From Paroedura picta (taxonomy: Eukaryota; Chordata; Lepidosauria; Squamata; Gekkonidae), in contig NC_135372.1 in assembly GCF_049243985.1 (NCBI RefSeq), positions 75,045,818-75,109,817 of the forward strand: 64,000 nt of DNA, written 5' to 3'. The position numbers were made by a program, and so were the translations under genes. Under the pieces are notes generated by a model. The model was not told the DNA's origin, did no database searches, and was given only the letters and a program-made list of their open reading frames with translations. This document shows positions 45,167 to 57,200 of this stretch, piece after piece (within the stretch, counting starts at the first letter, position 1; every line of letters begins with the position of its first letter).

Positions 45167-45172
45167 TTTATT
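45167..45172 (-). promoter_or_regulatory. EFCAB7: Possible EFCAB7 poly(A) signal (AATAAA)
   Basis: An AATAAA lies on the minus strand 33 nt beyond the EFCAB7 stop. The following DNA is a C run and a CA run on this strand rather than GU-rich, so use of this signal is uncertain. Confidence 0.35.
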
Positions 45173-45204
45173 GATTGTGAGCCCACACTTGTAACTGGGA
45201 TAGC

Positions 45205-45279
45205 TTAAGATAAAACAGAATAAATACAGTTGTATATCCATTCTTCTTGTTCATTCAGTGGCATCACATGCTGACAAAC
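45205..45279 (-). CDS. EFCAB7: EFCAB7 terminal exon
   Basis: This exon encodes VCQHVMPLNEQEEWIYNCIY-SVLS and TAA, nearly the C-terminus I recall for the human protein. The acceptor is TATATACAG|GTT. Confidence 0.92.
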   Translation of the reverse strand, partial: VCQHVMPLNEQEEWIYNCIYSVLS

Positions 45280-48200
45280 CTGTATATATATAAAAAATAC
45301 GGGTCAAGGTTATGTTCATATTTAGCATTCAATTGTTATCTGGCATCTATTAACTACAGCATTTCTAACATATACATTATTTTTCTTAATCCGTTTTTGA
45401 GTTTTTATTCCATAGTTTCCTTGAGAAACAGGGATAGCTGTATCATTTTTAGCTGAGGTTAAAGAATTATTTTATAGGTAACAGCTCAGTACTACTTACA
45501 ATAAATAGTCCACAAAGCCACACAAGTTTAACCTTAATGACTAGCTAATATTTTTATCTCTCATGCAAAAGTTAGTATAGCCTAGGAGTTTTGTAAGGAA
45601 GGACATTGCTGAAGAACAGGAACAATATCCCTTCTCATACAGTTCCTCAAATGGAGATCTTCTGCTGTTACTCTCAAGTAAATTTACTTGCTGAAGAGGT
45701 GGAAACTAAAAAATATATTTAAAAAATGAATGGGTACCAGAACCAAGTAACCTTACATCTTTCTCTTCAAACCCTCAGGTTTTTTTCCAAATCTTGGGAG
45801 ATGTCTGCACAGCTTCTCTCTCAGGAAATGACAAAATAGCTATGTTGATATCCTTGTATGTGACTCTGTACTAGGTTGTTCATTAAATGAATCATTTGAT
45901 AATCTTGGGATCCTTATGCCAGCCTTTTTACCATTGGGAAACCTCTGAAACATTCTTCAAGCTTCAGGAAACCCCAGAAATGTTGTCAGCAGGCCACACC
46001 TTCCTGTCATACCCCTGGAAGTTACGTCACCAGAAGTGACATCACCCAGACACTCCCATCAGATGGAACACTATCGGGACATTTCCACAGCATGGGAAAT
46101 GACAGCACACAATTATTTTCAGATTATTTGTGAACAAAACCATACCTATGCTCTAGGCTGGCTGGCAGTTTACTTTTCTTCATCCATCAAAGGGAGCCTG
46201 CAGAAAGAGGGCTGGGGCAGGCCTATGCCATTCCGTTACCTACACCCATCTCCAATGCCAGAACTGACCCTCGGTCAGTGAGGATTTGTATGGTCTGGAC
46301 CATTCACCTTCCCACCCTCTCCAGGACAGTCATTGGCCAAGGGGGGGGGGGGCAGGTCGACATGACCATATACAATCATATCACCCAATAATAAAAAAAT
46401 AGAAAAAATCAATTAAGTCCCACCCACTCAGTAAAACTCTTTGGAGCTGCTGCAAAACCCCAAGTTTTCATAAAACCCTGATTAAGAAAGTCTGCCATAT
46501 GCAGAATTGTACAATAAAACAAATTTCATGACAGCGTGCAAAATAATTTAGCCTAATTAAGTGTAAATATTCCAATCATATAAGCATAGCACATTTTAAA
46601 AATTCATCCTGTTATATGATTTCTTTTTCTTTATAAAAACATTCATTATGTTTGCCTTTTCAGAATTGCAGAATTATGGGCTGGATTCAAATATACCCCT
46701 TTGGGAGTGGATTTTGTGAATTACATTCTCCAGCCACAGTGTCCTGTGCTATGTCCCATGTTATTTCTGGGAGGTTCCTAGTCCTCAGGAGCAGAATTTT
46801 GTGTTGTGTAGGGCTTGCAGAAAACCTGGGGGGGAGGGGGGTTGTTGTTGTTGTCTGTTTTTCTCAATCCAATGTTTTCAACCAAGAAAACCTAAATAAT
46901 TATCTCTGAGCTTAAGAGCTGAGATGTCATGAACAGCATTACCATCATGGATTTGGGTGCTACTTCAATAGCAAATGTGCTGAGTCTTCTGTTATTCACA
47001 CAATTCTTACTTCTTTCATTGTTGAGGTGAATTATTGTTTTGTCTTCAGTCTGTAAGAGGGAAAACAATATTAATATCAAGATACCTAAACAGTATTAAT
47101 CAGTAGAACTCCTCATTGGACATAGATCTTGATGTAATATTACTAAAAGTAGTTACTGCATTTATGTTCAGTGCATTATATGTTCCTTGCAATCCACTCC
47201 AATCAGTAATTTAGTGGCTGCTTGTGGAGTGAGAAGGGGACAGTTTAATAAACTAGGGTGGATTGTGTGCATTTAATCCTCAGCATCAGCTTAAGTCTGG
47301 TGGACTCAGGAATTGATTCCTGAGTCCTTGAGGCTTGATTCCTCACTTCTATTGTACAAACAGGTGTTCACAGTGGCCAGGTCAGCACTTTTCTTTTTAT
47401 GCCAAGCCTACCAACTAGTCCCTCATTTGGCCTGGCCTGATCTTGTCACAGAGATCCATGCCACGGTCACCTGTAAACTAGACCATTGCAATGGGCTCTT
47501 GGGGATACTTCATAAGCTTCAAGTGATCCAGAATGCAGCTGCCAGGCTGCTGACTGTCTCATCTTGGTCTATTCATATACAGCCAATCTTAAGGCAGCTG
47601 CACTGATCACCAAATAGTTTCCAAATTAGGTTCAAGGCGCCTTAAAGATTAAATGGCCTAGGACTGGCATATCTGAAGGACTGCCTCTCCCAATATAATT
47701 CCGCATATTGCTTGTACTCATCATTGTTCTCGGGAAGCCCATCTTGCTTCCACCAGGATGAAGGAATTTTCCATCATAAACCCATCCTGGTGGAATGCTT
47801 CATCAGAAGAGACATGCCCTGCAAGACCTGTCAAGGCTCTGCATGGCATATAAAACAGAACTGTTCTGGAAGGCTTTTAGCTAATCCTTTTATTTTCAGC
47901 AGTGTTTCTCTTTGCAATATTTCTAGGTACTGGCGAAATGTCAAAATTTTAACTGTTTTAATGATGAAACTTATGGTTCAGTTATATGTCTTATAAAATG
48001 ATGTGAATCACCCCAAACCCTGTATTATGGGACAGGGTAGATAAAAACCTAATTCTAATCTAATAAATAAATAAAGTTTATGCACTATGAACCTGGCCTT
48101 TAGCTTTATCAATACAGCAATATTTTCAGCTACGGGATACAAGTTGCAGTTCACACCTTGACTACAAGGACCCTGAAATGGAAGGTCCAGAATTAGGTAT

Positions 48201-51200
48201 GACATCTAAGTTTGACATCTTAGGGCAGCGAGCAAAAATACAACTACATATTTCTAAGAAATTATTTTTTAAGGATGATCCATTAATAATGTTATACAAT
48301 ACCTTGTTTTCAATTACAGAAGTGATCCGTGTATCACTCCTATATGTGTGAATAATTATAGTTTCACTGTTATCCATTGGCTTAGCATCTCCTTTATTAA
48401 CTACATTCATACAAATGGCTTTCTTAAGTTGCCCACCACTTGTTTCCAGACAAATGGGTTTAATTTGGGGTTTGCACTTTTCTGCATAAATATTAATAGA
48501 AAAAGGACATGCCTATTGAAAAAGGAAAATACAATCATTATTCCCATCACTGAACTATTTCCTTATCTTTTCCAAAAATTTTGACTATGATACCAAAATT
48601 TATTTGCAGATATTTCAAAGCAAGACAATGGAAAATACTGGGAAACAAAAGATTTTGAAAATTACACTGAAAATAATTTTTGTTCTGTACTATTTGGAAA
48701 ACCAAAACTGCCATGTAATCACAATAACTAGCTTTTAACACAGAATGCTCTTTGCTAGATCTGCACTGGCATAATTAGGACAATGGTCAGTGTAACTGCA
48801 ACAATTCCTGCACGGATGTAACACTGCAGCACAGTTAAGGCAAAAGGGAACAGGAACATGCAATCCCACAGCTTTCTTCCAATGGCAATCAAATAGCACC
48901 AAGTACGAATTGGGCTAAATTTTCAAATTAAACTGGAAGACTGCTTATTCTCATAAGGCCATAGATATATGAAAAAGATAAAACATGCATTCACCCACTG
49001 CTGCTTTTCTGTTTGTTAAAACAAACACTTGAGCAATAAGTTATCTCTTAGGCAGTGAGAACTGTCAAAGTATCCCTAAGGCTACTTAAGTCCACAGAGG
49101 TCAACAGGCTAAGTAAAGTGTTAACTCTGTTTAGGATTGTACAATGAGTGCAAGAACAGCTACCACCATTTCAGTAGCACAGCCACAATGGAGCAGACCA
49201 GGATGGCCTCCCTTGCAAACCAGGAGGCCTGGGAGAGAAGTGCGGTTGTGGTGGAGCGGGCCCGGACAGCCCGGACAGCCTTCCTCAATCTCCCGGTGGT
49301 GAAGATGCTGGTGATCACTGTGTACACATAGCAGAGTGCACCCAGATGGTTTATCCCTTGCCGAGTGCCAGGAGGGTGGGGGCAGAGAAAAGCCTCTGAC
49401 CGAGCCTTAGTGGGTGAGTTCCTTTTCCCTACTGGGGGCATGCCCCCCAGTGAGGGCCAATAAGACCCTTGGCATGTTGTCAGGTAGTCTATGCACCCAA
49501 ACATTTATATAGATACATTCCTCCCAAACTAGTATGTTAAATCAGAAGCATGTAGACATAATCAAACTGTACAACTGATTCACTGAATCCAATGCAAGAG
49601 CCACTTGCATAATGAAGAAAGAATATTAAATATTTTGGCTGTTTATTTTATCCCGTTATCTAGCATACCTCTGTCAACTCCATTGCTTTATTGTAGCCCA
49701 TTGATGTCAAAGTAATCCAGAGATCACTAAGATCCCCTCCTCGGTCACTGGCTTCCATGAGATTCAGATCCATAAATCCCTGTTTTGTAAGTTCATTGTT
49801 CTTTGTTTCAAAATTCTCTATTTTAAAAGAAAACATAAAACTCCTATTTTCACAGGTACCATTGGAAACCATGAAAAGCAATACATAAAGAAAAAGCAAA
49901 CACTGGCTTCCATTCTTTGTCCTTCCTCTCATCGCTTCCACCCTGGCTTCTGCAGTGGGTTACAGTCACATCATAAACCCCCCATGAAGATAAAAATTGA
50001 ACAATTAAACTCCCACAGTTACTAAAATATACCCAGCAGCACAATAGACCCTCAGCCCCTTCCCCCCCCCTCACCCAGCACCTCAGGGAGGAATACTAGA
50101 GGTACCTGTCTTATAAGATGGAATGTAGATGTTATAGATTTGTATATATAGATTATATGTGTATGTGTATGTGTATGTGTATGGAGTGGTCCCCAATCAC
50201 TCACGTTTTGTCTGTAACCAAAGACCTGGTGGAAGAGCTCTGTCTTGCAGACCCTGCAGAACCACAAAAGCTACTGCAGCACCCTCAGATCTACTGGGAG
50301 CTCATTCCACCATGTTGGGGCCAGGACTGAGAAGGCCCTGGTCGAGGCAAGGTGAACCTCCCAGGGGCCAGGAACCACCAACAGATTAGTACCCCCAGAG
50401 CATAAGGCCCTGTGGGGAATATAAAGTGTCAGGTGGTCCCTCAGGTATGTGGGTCCAAGACCGTGAAGGGCCTTGAAGGTTAACACCAGAACCTTGAACT
50501 TGATCTGGGCCACAACTATGAACCTATGCAGCTGCCTCAGCTCCAGCTAGATATGGCTCCTCCACCATTTTCCTGTGGGGACCCTAGCAGCTGCATTTTG
50601 CACCAGCAGCAATCTCAGGGTCAAGGACAAGGTAAGGCCCACATACAGTGAGTTAATACTGGAGGTGACCGTTGCACTGATCACTGTGGCCAGGTGTTCC
50701 AGGAACAGGTAGGGTGCTAGTAGCCTCACCTGCTGAAGATGGAAAAACACCAGATGCCCTACTCTCATATCCTACACTTCCATAGCAAGGGAGGTGTCAA
50801 GGATCACTCCCAGATTTCTGGCTGTTAAGCTGTTAAGTTGTACCTTGGCCAGATCAGGCAGATGTGCTTCCTGGTCTGCTCCTTTCCTTTCCAGCCATAG
50901 GACTTCCATCTTGGAGGGGTTGAGTTTCAGGAGACTCTGTCTGAGTCATCCAGCTACGGTTTTCCAACACCTGGCAAATATATCCAGGGGGAGTCCGGGT
51001 TACTGTCCATGTATAGAGCTGGGTGTCATCTGCATACTGTTGGGTGTCATCTGCATAGAGCTGGGTGTCATCTGCATACTGTTGACAACCCAGCCAAAGC
51101 TCCGTACCAGTTGGGCCAGAGGGCACATAAAGATATTAAAATGCATGGGTGAGAGGACCACCCTAAGGAACCCCAGAAGGGAGTTGAAATGGGCATGACA

Positions 51201-54200
51201 ACTCTTCCCCACTGCAACCCTCTGTGTCCTGTTCTGTAGGAAGGAGAGCAACCACTGAAGGGTTGTCCTGTGAATCCTGGTTTCGGCAAGGCGGTGAGCC
51301 AAGAGCTCATGGTCGACCATATCAAATGCAGCTTACAGGCCTAACATAACGAGAATGGCCAAACCACCCCATTCAACTTTGCAGACAATACTAAACTGGG
51401 AGGGGTTACAAACACAACAGAAGACAGAATCAGAATAAAGGATGATCTTGATAAGCTCAAGAAGTGGGCTCAACTGAATAAAATGAAGTTCAATAGGGAC
51501 AAATGTAAAGTTCTGCATTTAGGTAGTAAAAACCATTTACACCAATATAGGATGGGGGAGACTTTTTTTTAATAAAATTTTTATTTTATTTTCCAGGATT
51601 AAAGATAGTGAAATACAGGCAATCTACATTGTTAGTACAAAAAACAAGAAAAAAGGTTACGCTCTTCATTTAATACATTTTGTTCCCCGTTTCAATCCCA
51701 TTTATAATATTTAAAGATAGTACAATGCAAGTAGTCTACATTATTGCTACAGAAAAAAAAGTTTATACTCTTGATACCCCGTTTCAATCCCCTTTTAACT
51801 TATTTTCTTAGGTAAATCAGATAAGGGCCCCATTGTTCTTGAAAACCCTCTTCTCTTCATTTAAGATTATAAGACTGGCTACAATATTATGGACTTTTAC
51901 CCAAAGCTTATAGACTTTTTCACGTTTGCACCACATTTAAAAAGAGAAGTCTACTTTGTTACCATCATTTCAACATTTGTTTACATAGTTTTAAACAATT
52001 TTAACAATCATAAACAATTTATACTTAACGTGGTCTTAAAGCCCTCCACATTTCCACTAGGGAAAAGAAAAAAGGAAAAAATACAAGACTACTTAGTTGT
52101 ACGGAAAGAAAAGAAACAAATATATACATGGGTTGTTAAGGTTATTAAGTTATATAAGTGTACATTATTAATACCAAAAATGATAAAATGGAGTCTTCAT
52201 TAGTTAGTAGAATAAATTCTTCGTTAGTTACATTTACACCTCCTCAGTTAGGTACCTCCTTTTAATTATGCTTTAAGTTTAGGCTGAAAGTCACTACAGA
52301 GATATATTAGATAATTCAAATTCAGCTAACATAGGAAATCTAAAACCCCACACTTACATGATAGTATAAACCCATTCCATTAAGTGTCTCCTTTTAGTTA
52401 GGCTTTAATTTTGGGCTGGTAGACACTACGAAATTAAATTTAATAATACAAATTCAGCTTACTTAGAAGATCTTAGACCCCAGATTAACTTCTTGTTATA
52501 TTGCCTATATAGCTACGGAAAGGAGGGAAAAGAGGAAAAGAATTTCAACCACTGTGTCACATTCCGTTCCCCAAGCTTCTTAAGGGGGGTCTCATATCGA
52601 GGCTTGTTGCGTCTTGTTGCTCCCATTGACTTATGTTCTGTCCAGTTGGCCTTTGGCTGAGAAAATGCAGTTGTAGTTTTTCCCTCGGAGTATACATCGG
52701 TAAATCTTGAAACAGTTGTACCTCCTGGACTCCAATATCAGTACAGATTTTTTTCCAAGAAGCTCCTTTCAATCGATTGCTTTCACCGCAGATCCATATA
52801 TCTTTTGATTGGTTCTTGTGTACTGTTGTTTTGGAGTGGCTGTATGTCTTCTTAGGTAGGGTGTCCTTATCTGGGCTACAAGGCTCCGACATCCCCTTTT
52901 CCATCTCCATAGTTTCAGATTTCTCTTCTGCTGGTAATTTTCCATCTTGTTTAGAGCTATCATCAGCCACTATTATTAGTTCATCATTCCTGTTAGAGAC
53001 TTCTCCCTTAATGCCTTTAAACTCCATGAGCATATTTTTAAGCAAGCCATCTGTAAATTCTTTCAGGTCTTGGGTTTGTATCTCTAATAGATGAGCAATT
53101 TTTTTTAGCATAGACATATTCCAGGCTTAGAATTTTGTTAGTCTTAGGCAATTTTGCATATGTTGTCTCCAAAATATATTTGCAATTTTGCAAATAACCA
53201 GTAGAGGTCCTACAGAGTCCTAACGAAAGCAACAGTCTGTTTTGATATTAAAGCAATGTCTCGTACTGGAACAGAGTTCTCGCGAGATCTTTCCACCCAC
53301 AGCTATTATCTCTTATCTCCGAAAACCAAAACAAATGCAATAATAGCTGTTACTTATTAGTTTGAGTTAATTTAAGTCCTTCTTCTACTTAGAAAAGAGA
53401 ATTAGCCTGCCTCATATCGAGGTGGCTTCAAGCAGAACCAGAAACGGGGGAAAAAGTAGAGACGAAGAAGCGGAAAAGCATCTCTGTGCGTTGATTGATG
53501 TCTTGGAATCTAGCAGATGTCCTCCCCTCAGTTAAATCGTAGTAGAGGATCAAAGTAGATTCGCTTATCTTCCTGTCACTCTAGCTTGCTTAAATTAAAG
53601 CGAACAGCTTTCCATGCCGAGAGTTTATTCCAGGGGAGAGGGTGCCGGGGGAAACCCCACTCACTGTTTATAGGCTCGATCTGATGTCTGCCAGATGTTT
53701 TCACTCCAGAGTTGTGATGAGTCGAAGGTCTTACAGGGAAGTATCCAATTAGCTTTGAAGATTGAAATAAGAGCTTTGTAGATTGCAGAGTTGAAAGAAG
53801 AGAAAAAGATTTTAAAATGGCGGACGGCATTTCTGGACCCTGTGCACACTGAGCTTACGTTCCAGTGGGATATTAATTTCCCTGCGGAACAGAGAGGCCC
53901 CAGAGATTCACAAGGAATTCCTGAGAAGATTGTGGGTGGGTTAGCGTACCCAAAACCCGATTCTGTCAATCCCAGCAGCGATTGACCCTCAGTGGAACAG
54001 GAGCTCGAAGTATTCGAGCTATCCAAGTACCATGTCTCCGTCTCCTAAGGATGGGGGAGACTTGTCTTGGCAGTAGCATGTGTGAAAAGGATCTAGGAAT
54101 CTTGGTAGACCATACATTAAACATGAGTCAGCAGTGTGACTCAGTGGCTAAAAAGGCAATTGGGACTTTGGGCTGTATCAAACGGAATATCGTGTCCAGA

Positions 54201-57200
54201 TCACGGGAGGTGATGGTACCGCTTTACTCTGCTCTGGTTTGGCCTCACTTGGAGTACTGTGTTCAGTTTTTGGCACCCCTCAAGGTAAGCAACACCGTCT
54301 CCACCCTGTGGCCAGGACAGAAGCCCAACTGGTATGGATCAAGTGCTGAAGCTTCCTCCAAGAACACTAGGAGCTGATCCCCACATCTCCAACCCCCACA
54401 TGGTCCTTTTAGCACGGGGGGGGGGGAGGGAAGTGCCTTGACCCACTGCACCAGCGGGCCTGATCATGATTGGGACTTCTCAGGTTTCTCAGGTTTTAAA
54501 TTGCCCATATTAGTATTTTTCTTTTAAGTTGTGTTCCTGTGTTTGACATGTAGACGCTTCCACATCTAATCTGGGCCTTAGAATCCTAGTTTACAGTTTG
54601 GGGCAACCGATTAGTCAGTTGCTGCCTGCATTTGGGGATATCAAAGGCAGCTGGAATATATTTTTGCCTGTTTGACCTGAGAAAGGGAGGAGGAGCAAAA
54701 ACAAATCACCCTACTGACTCTCCAATGACATTTGAAGAAATGATGGGTTATTTATTTATTTATCTTTATATTTATATACCGGCGCTCTCCAGAGTCTCGT
54801 GGCAGTTTACAGAAATTCATAAAAACAATAAAATCCCATTAAAAACATTAAAATATAATTAAAACACAATATCGCGATGGCAGATAATAACTCCCCTCCC
54901 CCGTCCAGCAAGGTCTATTACTCTCTATCTGGGAGCGAGGAACTTAGTTGATTTTGGCTAGAGATCCACAGCTGACAACGCCTGGAGTCACCCTAGCCTC
55001 AACCATATGCCTGGTGGAAGAGCTCTGTCTTGCAGGCCCTGCGGAAAGCTGACAAATCCCACAGGGCCCGCAGCTCTTCCAGGAGCTCATACCACCAGGT
55101 TGGGGCTAGGGCTGAAAAAGCCCTGGCCCTGGTTGAGGCCAGGCATATGTCCCGGGAGCCTGGGACCAGCAGTAAATTCATACCTGCAGAGCGAAGAGCC
55201 CTGTGGGGGACATAAGCAGATAAGCGGTTCCGCAGATAAACCGGATCCAGGCTGCATATAGCCTTAAAGGTTAAAACCAGAACATTAAACTTGATCCGGA
55301 ACAGACTGGTAACCAGTGCGGATGGTGTTGCACCGGCTGAATATGGGCCCCCCAAGATGTTCCAGTGAGGACCCTTGCAGCCACGTTCTGTACCAGCTGA
55401 AATTTCCAGGTCAAAGCTAAAGGTAGGCCCACGTAGAGCGAGTTACAGTATTCTAGTCTGGAAGTGACCGTTGAATGGATCGCTGTCACCAAGTGTTCGG
55501 AGGGCAGGTAGGGCACTAGTAGCCACGCTTGGCACAGATGAAAAAACACTGTTCGAACTACTTTCATGACCTGAGCCTCCATGGAAAGGGAGGCATCAAA
55601 GGTCACACCCAAGTTCCTGTCTTCTGGTGCCAGTGTTAATTGCACCCAGCCAGGCATGAGAGACGCGCTTCCTGATCCTGCCCCCTTATACCCAGCCACA
55701 GGACCTCGGTCTTGGAGGGGTTAAGTTTCAGGCGACTCTGCCTGAGCCATCCAGCCACTGCTTCTAAACATCTGGCAAATGTATCTGGGGGGAGTCTGGC
55801 CAGCTGTCCATTAGGAAGTAGAGCTGGGTGTCATCTGCATATTGATGGCAACCCAGCCCGTAGCCCTGGACCAGCTGGGCTAGAGGGTACATATAGATGT
55901 TAAAAAGTGTAGGGGAGAGTATCGCCCCCTGAGGAATTCCACATGGGAGCCTAAAAGGGGCCGACAACTCTTCCCCCACTGCAACCGTCTGTGTCCCATT
56001 CCGGAGAAAGGAGACCAGCCACTTTAGTGCGCTCCCTCTAATCCTGGCCCCGGCAAGGCGGTGGGCCAAAATCTCATGGTTGACCTCATCAAATGCAGCC
56101 GACAGATCTAAAAGCACAAGAATGGCCGAGCCACCTCGATCCAGCTGGCGCCGGATATCATCCATCAAGGCGACCAGCGCGGTCTCCACCCCATGGCCAG
56201 GTCGGAAGCCAGACTGGTATGGGTCCAGGGCCGAAATTCCTTCCAAGAATGCTAGGAGCTGATCCACTGCAGCCCGCTCCACTAACTTGCCCAGAAACGC
56301 AAGATGCGAGAGTGGGCGGTAGCTGGTGGAGTCCCGTGGGTCCAGCGATGGTTTTTTCAGTAGAGGGTGCACCACTGCCTCCTTGAGCCCCTCGGGGAAA
56401 TCTCCCGATGTTAGGGAGAGATTTAAAATTTCCCTCAAGGGGCCTCCTATCCGTTTGTTGCCTGATCTGAGCAGCCAAGATGGGTAGGGATTTAAGGGAC
56501 AAGTGGTGGCCCTCACTGACCCTAGCAACTTGTCCACTTCAGTTAAAGAGAGCCGCCTGAAGCCATCAGACGCCAACTCCTGTGACAGTCACGGAGCTTC
56601 CAGTTCGTAAACTGTATCAATTGTGGCAGAAAGGTCACGGTGGAGCGATAGAACTTTGTCCGCAAAATAGCTTGATAAAGTCACACAGCTCAAATCCAAT
56701 TCCCTTATCTTTTGATGCCCCTCCTCGAGGGCAGTAAGAAACTTAATCACTCTAAATAATTGTGCTGGGGGTGATTTCTGTGGCAAAAATCTCGTTTTGC
56801 TGCTTTCACCACATTCTCATACGCCCTCATAAGCATGCAATGAGTACTTAGCCGCCTCGTCACGGATTTTCCGCCATACTCACTCTACCCGTCTCACTTC
56901 CTTCTTCCTCTCCCAAAGCTCCTGGGTATACCATGGAGCCTGTTTGAGGTGAGGGCGGAGAGGGTGCCTATGAGCAGTGTTGTCAATGGCAGCCGACAGG
57001 TGGGACTGCCAGTCCTCCACCAAGGCTGCCAGCAAGGTGCCAGAGGGCATCGGGTCCCGCAGAGCATTCAGGAATCTCTGGGAATCCATAAGTCTCCGCG
57101 GGCAGACTAAAATGTGTCCGTCACCCAACCAGGGAGGGGGTGGCATCCTTAACCGGGCCTTCAGGGCATGGTGGTCTGACCATGGAATGATGTTATTCGC

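Larger units (their letters stand above)
51369..54288 (+). repeat. CR1 LINE fragment inside L2, itself split
   Basis: The left half (51369-51560) encodes FADNTKLGGVTNTTEDRIRI followed by KFNRDKCKVLHLG-like sequence. The right half (54048-54288) encodes GSSMCEKDLGILVDHTLNMS to SALVWPHLEYCVQFLAP. The halves are contiguous in CR1 ORF2 and are separated by a 2.48 kb insertion. Both ends lack CR1 termini, so the fragment did not arrive by simple 3'-primed insertion, or it was trimmed later. Confidence 0.88.
50200..54465 (-). repeat. L2 LINE copy split by a nested insertion
   Basis: The 3' part at 50200-51368 covers RT to the C-terminus. The RT continues at 54289-54465, where GTCTCCACCCTGTGGCCAGG and GAACACTAGGAGCTGATCC match the intact L2 at about 56170-56270. 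The two halves are separated by 51369-54288 (CR1 plus a further element). The YADD catalytic motif is tandemly duplicated at 51011-51090. The copy is dead by frame breaks. Confidence 0.85.
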
